Source: Halanaerobiaceae bacterium | Lineage (GTDB): Bacteria; Bacillota_F; Halanaerobiia; Halanaerobiales; CSSED10-376 | Direction: 5' to 3' | Length of the DNA: 6,264 bases | Assembly (NCBI GenBank): GCA_003557445.1 | Contig: PWOK01000057.1 | Location: 1 to 6,264 of the forward strand | Shown: positions 1 to 5,736 of the stretch, piece by piece | How positions within the stretch are numbered: the stretch's first letter is position 1 | How the letters are laid out: the number at the start of each line of letters is the position of its first letter | Position numbers and translations under genes: made by a program | Notes under the pieces: generated by a model | Told to the model about the DNA's origin: nothing | The model's input: the letters and a program-made list of their open reading frames with translations, nothing else | Database searches by the model: none

Positions 1-794
1 CCTGCTCTTAAAGATAAAAAGTCAGTTACTTCTATATTTGCATTGGCTTCATATAACCATCCTTCATCTAGATACATAATATCAGCATAAACACCATCAA
101 TTGTAATGCTATTTATTCCAGGTATAAAATCAAATGTGACATCTGCTGCAGCACTATAGTTGATATAATTACCTTCATCTAAAACAACATCCATTGCATC
201 TTTTTGGTCATCAGTTAAGTCAATTATTTTATAACGAACCATTGCAGTATTATAGTTTATAGAAACATCATCTATACCATCAATAATACTACCTTTAGCA
301 TTTACTGCAAAAGAACCATCAGAAGGTTTATCAATTACAGGACCTCTAAATACACTTCCACTCTGATGACCAAACATATAAATACCATCTAGCTCAAGGT
401 CAAAGAAATCAGTAATATCATCAGCCATATCAATATTTCCCAGCTTCCAGTTTCTAACTCTTAAACCAAGTGTGTTATCATGAATATCAAAGATATAAGG
501 AGAGTAAGTAAAATCCAGTCTATTACCAATAGTAGTTCTGAGAATTTGTCCTCCCTGGTAAAAAGGACCAACAAGACTCCTATTATAACGTTCATCTTCT
601 GTATCTACATTAAAATATGTTGTCATAGTTCCATATTCATCACCAATAGCTCTGGTGTAAGTAAAGCCCCAGTAACCACCTTTAATATCTTCTCCCCAAT
701 TAATATCCATATCCTGTTCTTCAGCCATAACCAATGAAGATAAAACAAAAACAACAAATAAAGAAACAATAAATAAAGTAATTATTTTTTTCAC
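1..794 (-). CDS. Exported, probable outer-membrane beta-barrel protein (N-terminal part, 3' end outside window)
   Basis: An open frame of 264 codons runs off the low-coordinate edge, so the C-terminus is not visible. The start chosen is GTG at 794-792, preceded by a GGGGG Shine-Dalgarno run (803-807) with 8 nt spacing. Residues 1-24 form a classical signal peptide: Lys2-Lys3, a hydrophobic core over residues 4-18, and a VMA cleavage site after Ala24. The mature part has no cysteines or transmembrane helices. It is rich in Asp, Gly, Tyr and Phe, with short alternating polar/aromatic stretches (such as GGYWGFTYTR and NRLDFTYSPYIFDI) that read like amphipathic beta-strands joined by acidic turns. 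That pattern fits a porin-like outer-membrane barrel of a double-membraned anaerobe. I do not recognise a named family. A secreted beta-rich substrate-binding or surface protein is the alternative. It follows the phosphofructokinase gene by about 350 nt and is probably a separate transcription unit. Confidence 0.7.
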   Translation of the reverse strand, partial: MKKIITLFIVSLFVVFVLSSLVMAEEQDMDINWGEDIKGGYWGFTYTRAIGDEYGTMTTYFNVDTEDERYNRSLVGPFYQGGQILRTTIGNRLDFTYSPYIFDIHDNTLGLRVRNWKLGNIDMADDITDFFDLELDGIYMFGHQSGSVFRGPVIDKPSDGSFAVNAKGSIIDGIDDVSINYNTAMVRYKIIDLTDDQKDAMDVVLDEGNYINYSAAADVTFDFIPGINSITIDGVYADIMYLDEGWLYEANANIEVTDFLSLRA

Positions 795-801
795 TACCAA
801 T

Positions 802-912
802 ACCCCCATTATTTTTTTTGTTTATATAATAGTCTTTTTCTTTTTATATATTTACTTCTAAACTGCAATCTAAAAATACTTATTTCTTTTATTTTTTAAT
901 CACCCCCATTAT
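802..912. repeat. Short direct repeat, copies at 802-812 and 902-912
   Basis: The 11-mer ACCCCCATTAT (plus strand) occurs twice, exactly 100 nt apart. It stands out because it contains C5 in otherwise almost pure A/T sequence. On the minus strand each copy reads ATAATGGGGGT. The copy at 802-812 carries the Shine-Dalgarno of the exported-protein gene. The copy at 902-912 is followed only by a seven-codon frame (ATG GGG GTG ATT then two AAA and a stop). It may be the remnant of a duplicated 5' gene end, a regulatory site, or chance. Confidence 0.5.
803..807 (-). promoter_or_regulatory. Ribosome-binding site deciding a GTG start
   Basis: On the minus strand this is a GGGGG run, 8 nt before GTG at 794. 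An in-frame ATG at 809-807 overlaps the run itself and has only A/T upstream, so it would lack a ribosome-binding site. The GTG start also puts Lys2-Lys3 at the head of the signal peptide, as expected. Confidence 0.6.
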
Positions 913-1147
913 AAGTTTTATAATATTAATATACATTTTAAACACTCATCCATTACTTCTTAATTAATATATATTTATGTATATTATAAAAAAATTATTA
1001 TCTTTCTATTTATATTCACGATAAATCGCATATTTCCTTCTTTTTTTTATGGGAATTTGTATATTAATTATGAATAAATTTTTCTTATTATATTTAATTA
1101 TATATTGATACCTATAATTCCTGCTTTTTTTATTAATTTTTTTATTT
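810..1147. other. Very AT-rich intergenic region, no gene seen
   Basis: About 340 nt lie between the phosphofructokinase stop and the exported-protein start region. Both strands are stopped in all frames at short intervals. I find no tRNA-like cloverleaf, no riboswitch-like conserved core and no strong GC-containing hairpin followed by a T tract, so the end of the phosphofructokinase transcript cannot be placed. The region presumably holds the exported gene's promoter. There are many TATAAT-like hexamers, but none has a good -35 box at the right distance, so I do not call one. The only distinctive sequence is the second copy of the C5-containing 11-mer at 902-912. Confidence 0.6.
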
Positions 1148-2407
1148 TTATTTTTTCCAGTTATTTAATTTTGGATTTACAAATTTCTTGTTAAGAGTAT
1201 GGTATCTGGGTAATCCATCCCAGGCAGGTGTTTGTACAATACCCTGTATCAAAGGCCTGCTATAATTAATTATTTCTTCTGTTACAAAGCTTTCTTCAGG
1301 TAATATCCATTTCCTGGGAACTGTTTTTTCTTTATTGGCAACATTTTCAAGAGAAACTAAAGTCGTTTCCCATTGAAATGGTTTGTTTGATATTCTTTTT
1401 ATCGCTGCCATTTTACCATTATATCCTTTCAAAGCATAATCAACAGCTCTATAACCTGTCCAGTAAGCTTCATCAATATCAGTTTTAGAAGCAATATGGG
1501 CGGCACTCCTTTGAAGGATACCGGGAAAAATAACTTTAACCCTTTCACATATATTTTGTTTTATTAATTGCTGTAGATAAAATGAAACTCCACCAAGTTT
1601 TTTATGACCAAACTTATCATGATTGGCCGATTTCTCCGCTGAAATAAATTGACCATTTTTATCTTTAATTCCCTCAGATACTGTAATGAAAACCATTTTC
1701 TGTTTTCTGTAAATTTTTTCTACATCATTTAAAAACTTTTTACTGTTAAATTCAATCTCAGGTAAATATATTAAATCGGGAATTGTTTTTTCTTCATGTA
1801 CTGCCATTGCAGTTGAAGCTGCCAGCCATCCACTATGTCTGCCCATAACTTCTGTTATTAATATAGTATCCTGTTGATATGTATGACAGTCAAATGCAGC
1901 TTCTAAAATAGAAGTATTAATATATTTAACTGCACTACCAAAACCGGGACAATTATCAGTTCCCTTTAAATCATTATCAATGGTTTTGGGAATACCTATT
2001 ACTTTTATATCATAACCAATTTTATCTGCATAATTTTTTATTTTAAAGGCAGTATCCATTGAATCATTGCCACCATTAAAAAAGAAGTATCCTATGTTAT
2101 GAGCATCAAAAACTTTAAAAATTCTCTCAAAATTATCATTTTTATGATCAAAATTCAATTTATAGCGGCTGGATCCTAAAGCAGAAGAAGGTGTGAATTT
2201 TATTCCTTCCATTGTTTTTTTATCCTGACTGCCTAAATCAATTAACTGTTCCTGTAAAACACCTTTTATTCCATTAAAACCACCATATATCCTATCTATA
2301 TCAATGGATTCTATAGCTCTAAAAAAGGCCCCTACTAAACTGGCATTAATAACTGCTGTTGGCCCACCAGATTGACATATTAGCATATTTTTATGTTTTG
2401 TGGGCAA
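1148..2407 (-). CDS. pfp: 6-phosphofructokinase, pyrophosphate-dependent type
   Basis: It catalyses phosphorylation of fructose 6-phosphate to fructose 1,6-bisphosphate in the cytoplasm, probably with PPi as phosphoryl donor. Numbered from the upstream GTG at 2419, visible motifs are: QSGGPTAVIN (16-25, phosphate-donor loop), NGGNDS (115-120), PKTIDND (144-150, catalytic Asp148), TEVMGRHSGW (189-198), SEG (248-250), KFGHKKLGG (269-277) and QRSAAH (303-308, sugar-phosphate binding). Family knowledge: Lys in PKTIDND (Gly in ATP enzymes) and Asp in the GGxD loop (Gly in the ATP-type GGDG) mark PPi-dependent enzymes, and both are present. Length, about 420 residues, fits the long PPi-PFK class rather than the roughly 320-residue ATP enzyme. 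The start chosen is TTG at 2407, because AGGTGG (2416-2421) lies 8 nt before it. GTG at 2419 overlaps that Shine-Dalgarno, and ATG at 2386 has none. The gene follows the glycyl radical enzyme gene by about 115 nt with no terminator between them. Donor specificity is inferred. Confidence 0.9.
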   Translation of the reverse strand: MPTKHKNMLICQSGGPTAVINASLVGAFFRAIESIDIDRIYGGFNGIKGVLQEQLIDLGSQDKKTMEGIKFTPSSALGSSRYKLNFDHKNDNFERIFKVFDAHNIGYFFFNGGNDSMDTAFKIKNYADKIGYDIKVIGIPKTIDNDLKGTDNCPGFGSAVKYINTSILEAAFDCHTYQQDTILITEVMGRHSGWLAASTAMAVHEEKTIPDLIYLPEIEFNSKKFLNDVEKIYRKQKMVFITVSEGIKDKNGQFISAEKSANHDKFGHKKLGGVSFYLQQLIKQNICERVKVIFPGILQRSAAHIASKTDIDEAYWTGYRAVDYALKGYNGKMAAIKRISNKPFQWETTLVSLENVANKEKTVPRKWILPEESFVTEEIINYSRPLIQGIVQTPAWDGLPRYHTLNKKFVNPKLNNWKK

Positions 2408-2415
2408 ACAGAACC

Positions 2416-2421
2416 CCACCT
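2416..2421 (-). promoter_or_regulatory. Ribosome-binding site favouring a TTG start for the phosphofructokinase
   Basis: The minus strand reads AAAGGTGG here. Its spacing to TTG at 2407 is 8 nt, the same as for the other genes in this window. The longest-frame GTG (2419-2417) lies inside this element, so translation from that GTG would have no usable Shine-Dalgarno. Confidence 0.55.
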
Positions 2422-2472
2422 TTCAATTATATTCTTTTTTTTATGTAATTACTAAATTAATCATCTATTAAT

Positions 2473-2501
2473 AGCTTATCAAAGGGATTTGTTCTTGTCA
2501 A
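2473..2501 (-). promoter_or_regulatory. Possible sigma-A-type promoter for the phosphofructokinase
   Basis: On the minus strand a consensus -35 box TTGACA (2501-2496) is followed, after 17 nt, by TAAGCT (2478-2473), which matches the -10 consensus at only three positions. The predicted leader would be about 60 nt. The perfect 10-bp palindrome CTATTAATAG (2465-2474) overlaps the edge of the -10 and could be an operator. The gap has no terminator, so read-through from the glycyl radical enzyme gene is equally possible. Confidence 0.35.
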
Positions 2502-2522
2502 CACCTATTTAGTTTTAATTTT

Positions 2523-4703
2523 TTATCTCTTTACTATTCGATTAACCACCAGCTGTCTAAATTCAGGTGATAATGAAGCAAAATATGCTGTAAATCCAGT
2601 TACTCTTACAATTAAATCAGGATATTTTTCAGGATTTTCATTGGCATCAAGAATTGTTTCAGCATCAATTATATTTGCATTTAATAAAGTACCACCCAGT
2701 TCAAAATGTTCTTTTATTAAACTGGCTATTTTTTTTATATCATCTTCATTATTTATATTTAAACTTCCTGGATCAAGTTCAAGCTGAAATGGAGCAGTAT
2801 TACCATATCCAGGCTGTATGCTGGCTATAGCATTGGACATAGCGGTTAAAGCTCCATCTTTACGAAAACCGGGATCAGGATTTGCTCCAAAAGATATGGG
2901 TTCTCCTGCTTTTCTACCATTAGGAGTAGCTCCCACTTTTTTACCCAGATTTATTGTTAGGGACCAGCTAAACCAGCCAGGTATCATATTAATTCCCTCT
3001 GGTGTTGAATCCTGTTTTATTAATTCTGTAAATAAATCAGAAACTTTTAAAGCCCATTTATCCCCTGAAGAATTACCCTGTCCGTATTTGGGAGAATTTT
3101 TCAACATATTTCTTATTTTTTCTCCTTCTTTTATATCATAATTATTTTCCAGACAAAATTTAAGGGTATCCCAGTCCAGAGCCTTTTCTTTTTCAATTCT
3201 TGTTTCCAGGGCAGCCAGTGAATCTGCTACAGTTGCCAGACCACATCCATCAACTCCTATATTATATGTTTCTACACCACCATCACTAATATCCTGTCCT
3301 TTTTCAACTGGACCATAACAAAAAAGATTTAAAACAAGTTCAGGAGAACTATATTTTAAATATTTTAAATGCCAGTCTATTCCCCTTGCTGTACATAATA
3401 CTGCCTTTTTTAGATGTTTTTTAAATAACTGCCAGAGTTTTTCTATAGAATGTTTTCTTTCTGAAGTAAACATTTCCTTAAGAGCAATTTCAAATACTCT
3501 GGCAATATTTATTTTAATTGTATCATTAATTGTATATTCTCTACCGGGAATAGCCATCCAGTTACAGCCAACTTCTTTTCTCTGTCTGCCTAATTCTACA
3601 GGATAACCATTTTTAATAAATCCTTTACTTAGTGAATCATGACCACAATATCTGGGCCAGCCTTTTTTATCTTTAATTAAATATTTTACAGATTGAAGGA
3701 AAAACTCTTTATCGATTTTCTTATGATAGGCAACCGTTAAATTGCAGGAACTTTTCAAACAGTGAGCAGCTTCCAGGATTAAATATGACATATCACAGGT
3801 TAAATCTTCACCATAAATTCCCGGTCCCGATAATTGATAATAATTGGGATCATTTATTAAAAGACAGGCCAGATAATAGATTACCTCCTGATCATTAATA
3901 AGACCTCTTTTCATATCCTTTTCATAATAAGGCTGTAGTAAAACATCCAGCTGTCCTCCTGCTCCATCACGGTTATAAGTTCTGGAAGCCATATTAAACC
4001 AGGCTATCCACTGACAGGCTTCAAGTAAAGTAGAGGGGTGATTATCTATGATATTTTGATTAACCTTTTTCATTTTAATCAAATTATCCCTGTAATCAGG
4101 ATTTTCTTCCTTTTTTATCATTTGATCTATTTTTTCAACTGTATTTTTTATCCAGTTCTGTATTCCTATTATAACCTGTTCTTCAGCCTGATAAAATTCT
4201 TCTTTTTCTTTATTAATTCCCCTTAAATCTGCATATTTCCTAACTTTTTTCAGTAAACCTCCCCAGCCCAGTTCAAGGCCAATTTTAACATCTCCTGAAA
4301 AATGATGGGCAGCTCCAATTCCTGACCTTATATCATATTTTTGCTGGTCTTCTTTGAGATGGTCATAATCATAATCAGGATTCCAGTTGGGTCCTTCTTT
4401 ATATGAATTTAAAAAAACATAATGCCTTCCTGCTATTATATTTACAGGATTAACATATGGAGGTAATGATTCAATTAAACTCCTGAAATTATCAGCCCAT
4501 CCTTTAAAACCATAGAAAGAGCCATTTTTATGATTGGGCTTTTGTTTCCATTGAAAATCATCAGGAAGTAAAATAGTGCCATAATCATCCACATCCATAT
4601 ATCCATTATTATTGATCTTTTCCTGTGTTTGTTTTTCTTTTCTCTTCCTTATTAGATTAATCCACTTCCTGTATTTTTTATTTTGTAAAGATATATCCTT
4701 CAT
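2523..4703 (-). CDS. Glycyl radical enzyme of unassigned substrate (PFL-like family, not pyruvate formate-lyase)
   Basis: This is a 726-residue cytoplasmic, oxygen-sensitive radical enzyme, active after the neighbouring activase generates a radical on Gly703. The C-terminal radical loop RVTGFTAYF (700-708) is intact. The conserved lead-in is present around residues 592-625 (ATPNGRKAGEP, then PDPGFRKDGALTAMSN). The upstream PFL-like barrel includes DGCGLATVADSLAALE (485-500). The candidate thiyl residue is Cys380 in EVGCNWMAIPGREYT (377-391). Known GRE eliminases and decarboxylases have GCxE, where Glu acts as acid/base, and pyruvate formate-lyase has adjacent cysteines; this enzyme has neither. 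Most characterised members are about 760-900 residues, so the N-terminal part is short. The region GIGAAHHFSGDVKIGLELGW (128-147) aligns by position with the usual GH..PDYE.VL..GL segment but is altered. The start is ATG at 4703, with AGAGG (4712-4716) at 8 nt spacing. It lies 31 nt after the activase stop, so they form one operon. An automatic label of formate C-acetyltransferase would be wrong. The substrate is unknown; a sugar-derived compound is my guess from context. Confidence 0.9.
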   Translation of the reverse strand: MKDISLQNKKYRKWINLIRKRKEKQTQEKINNNGYMDVDDYGTILLPDDFQWKQKPNHKNGSFYGFKGWADNFRSLIESLPPYVNPVNIIAGRHYVFLNSYKEGPNWNPDYDYDHLKEDQQKYDIRSGIGAAHHFSGDVKIGLELGWGGLLKKVRKYADLRGINKEKEEFYQAEEQVIIGIQNWIKNTVEKIDQMIKKEENPDYRDNLIKMKKVNQNIIDNHPSTLLEACQWIAWFNMASRTYNRDGAGGQLDVLLQPYYEKDMKRGLINDQEVIYYLACLLINDPNYYQLSGPGIYGEDLTCDMSYLILEAAHCLKSSCNLTVAYHKKIDKEFFLQSVKYLIKDKKGWPRYCGHDSLSKGFIKNGYPVELGRQRKEVGCNWMAIPGREYTINDTIKINIARVFEIALKEMFTSERKHSIEKLWQLFKKHLKKAVLCTARGIDWHLKYLKYSSPELVLNLFCYGPVEKGQDISDGGVETYNIGVDGCGLATVADSLAALETRIEKEKALDWDTLKFCLENNYDIKEGEKIRNMLKNSPKYGQGNSSGDKWALKVSDLFTELIKQDSTPEGINMIPGWFSWSLTINLGKKVGATPNGRKAGEPISFGANPDPGFRKDGALTAMSNAIASIQPGYGNTAPFQLELDPGSLNINNEDDIKKIASLIKEHFELGGTLLNANIIDAETILDANENPEKYPDLIVRVTGFTAYFASLSPEFRQLVVNRIVKR

Positions 4704-4734
4704 AAATAAAACCTCTTTCTAAACAATTTATATT

Positions 4735-5631
4735 TCATTTAACTAAAGTAGTAACTTTAATTTTCCTGGCTATCTCAGCCAGTTCTTCCATTTTTTTATC
4801 ATCAAGAGGTCTTGTGCCTCCAGTAACACATTTCATTCCCAGACGTTTATATTTATCTTCACCAAGTGGATTATATGGTAATAATTCATAACAAATAAGA
4901 TTTTCAAAATCTTTTATGAAATCAGCAATTTTTTTAATTTCATTCTCATTTACTTCAGGTATAACTGGAGTTCTGATAATTATATCTTTATTCATTTGAG
5001 ATATTTTTTTAGCATTTTCCAGGATATTTTTATTGGATATTCCAGTCCATTTTTTATGGAGTTCATTATTAATAAATTTAATATCAAATATAACCAGGTC
5101 AATAACCGGTAAAACTGTTTTTATAATGTCCCATTCCCCTGACAAATTAGTTTCAACTGCAGTATGGATACCCTGAGATTTACAATAACTTAATAACTTA
5201 TAACTAAAATCCTTTTGAAAAAAAACTTCACCACCGGAAATAGTAACTCCACCACCAGAATCTTGATAATAAGGGATATCCTGTTTTATTTCATTATAGA
5301 TTTCCTTTACAGTTATTTTTTTACCAACCATAATAAGTGCTTCAGAATAACAAAATTTTACACATTTACCACACTTCCGGCATCTATCATATTCAATTAT
5401 ATGTTGACCATTAATACTTTTATGAACATTATAATTACATATTTGAAAACAATCTCCACAATTAATACATTTTTTTTCAAAAAACTCCAGTTGCAGATTT
5501 TTGTTTATATTCTCTGGATTATGACACCAGCCACACTTCATATTACACCCTTTTAAAAAGACTGTTGTTCTAATTCCTGGACCATCATGTAAAGAATACC
5601 TTTGAATATCAGTAACTATTCCTTTTAACAT
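4735..5631 (-). CDS. Glycyl-radical-enzyme activating enzyme (radical SAM, two extra 4Fe-4S motifs)
   Basis: It uses S-adenosylmethionine and a reduced 4Fe-4S cluster to abstract hydrogen from the glycine (Gly703) of its partner enzyme. The radical-SAM motif CNMKCGWC gives Cys29, Cys33 and Cys36. A ferredoxin-like insert carries two CX2CX2CX3C motifs, at Cys55/58/61/65 and Cys84/87/90/94. This is typical of activases for dehydratase-, lyase- and decarboxylase-type GREs; the pyruvate formate-lyase activase PflA lacks the insert. DGPGIRTTVFLKGC (16-29) and GGGVTISGGE (126-135) are the usual family motifs. The latter is followed by VFF, where many relatives have Pro. At 298 residues the length is normal for this class. 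The start is ATG at 5631, with AAGGAG (5640-5645) 8 nt upstream. It is the first gene of its operon, ahead of its target enzyme, whereas pfl operons usually have the enzyme first. The specific substrate follows the GRE and is unknown. Confidence 0.95.
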   Translation of the reverse strand: MLKGIVTDIQRYSLHDGPGIRTTVFLKGCNMKCGWCHNPENINKNLQLEFFEKKCINCGDCFQICNYNVHKSINGQHIIEYDRCRKCGKCVKFCYSEALIMVGKKITVKEIYNEIKQDIPYYQDSGGGVTISGGEVFFQKDFSYKLLSYCKSQGIHTAVETNLSGEWDIIKTVLPVIDLVIFDIKFINNELHKKWTGISNKNILENAKKISQMNKDIIIRTPVIPEVNENEIKKIADFIKDFENLICYELLPYNPLGEDKYKRLGMKCVTGGTRPLDDKKMEELAEIARKIKVTTLVK

Positions 5632-5657
5632 TTACTATACTCCTTAAATAAAACAAA

Positions 5658-5686
5658 ATTATATAAATTGTTCAATAAAATGATAA
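5658..5686 (-). promoter_or_regulatory. Probable promoter of the activase/glycyl radical enzyme operon
   Basis: The minus strand has a perfect -10 TATAAT (5663-5658) 17 nt after TTATCA (5686-5681), which matches four of six -35 consensus positions. It sits directly downstream of the GH31 terminator and would start transcription near 5651, giving a leader of about 20 nt that just includes the AAGGAG ribosome-binding site. I see no clear operator or riboswitch between promoter and gene. Confidence 0.45.
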
Positions 5687-5734
5687 AAAACAGGTAATGA
5701 CAGATGTTATATCAACACCTGTCATTACTTTTTT
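5685..5734 (-). terminator. Intrinsic terminator after the GH31 gene (possibly bidirectional)
   Basis: GTAATGACAG (5694-5703) pairs perfectly with CTGTCATTAC (5719-5728). After one mismatch, TGTT (5705-5708) pairs with AACA (5714-5717) around a 5-nt loop. On the minus strand the stem is followed by CTG and then six T (5690-5685). On the plus strand six T (5729-5734) follow immediately. It begins only a few bases after the GH31 stop codon, so it should end that transcript and separate it from the activase operon. The plus-strand version would also block antisense transcription. Confidence 0.8.
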
Positions 5735-5736
5735 AG

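Noticed and set aside
480..737. Plus-strand open frame of 85 codons
   Set aside because: It lies antisense within the exported-protein gene, has no ribosome-binding site, and has low-complexity Ile/Ser/Asn composition typical of a shadow frame.
984..1031. Minus-strand 15-codon frame after a GAAGGA element in the large intergenic region
   Set aside because: The Shine-Dalgarno is only about 3 nt from the ATG, and the peptide is short with nothing recognisable, so I do not call a gene.
1021..1147. Terminator after the phosphofructokinase
   Set aside because: Only weak A/T stems and scattered T runs are present; GGAATT/AATTCC copies are about 60 nt apart and not a convincing hairpin.
2818..3141. 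Plus-strand open frame of 107 codons
   Set aside because: It is antisense to the conserved C-terminal third of the glycyl radical enzyme, which explains the sequence fully.
4038..4226. Plus-strand frame that looks like a small membrane protein
   Set aside because: The Phe/Ile-rich hydrophobicity is the complement of Lys/Asn/Glu-rich codons of the glycyl radical enzyme; there is no ribosome-binding site.
2523..4703. Annotation as pyruvate formate-lyase (formate C-acetyltransferase)
   Set aside because: There is no adjacent Cys-Cys pair in the active-site loop, the protein is short, and the paired activase has the two-cluster insert absent from PflA.
2523..4703. Assignment as an anhydroglucitol/anhydromannitol-6-phosphate lyase (YbiW/PflD type) or another GCxE eliminase
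   Set aside because: The catalytic CxE glutamate is missing (GCNW) and the N-terminal region differs; only the sugar context is shared.
5215..5556. Plus-strand open frame of 113 codons
   Set aside because: It is antisense to the cysteine-rich part of the activase, whose motifs are unambiguous.
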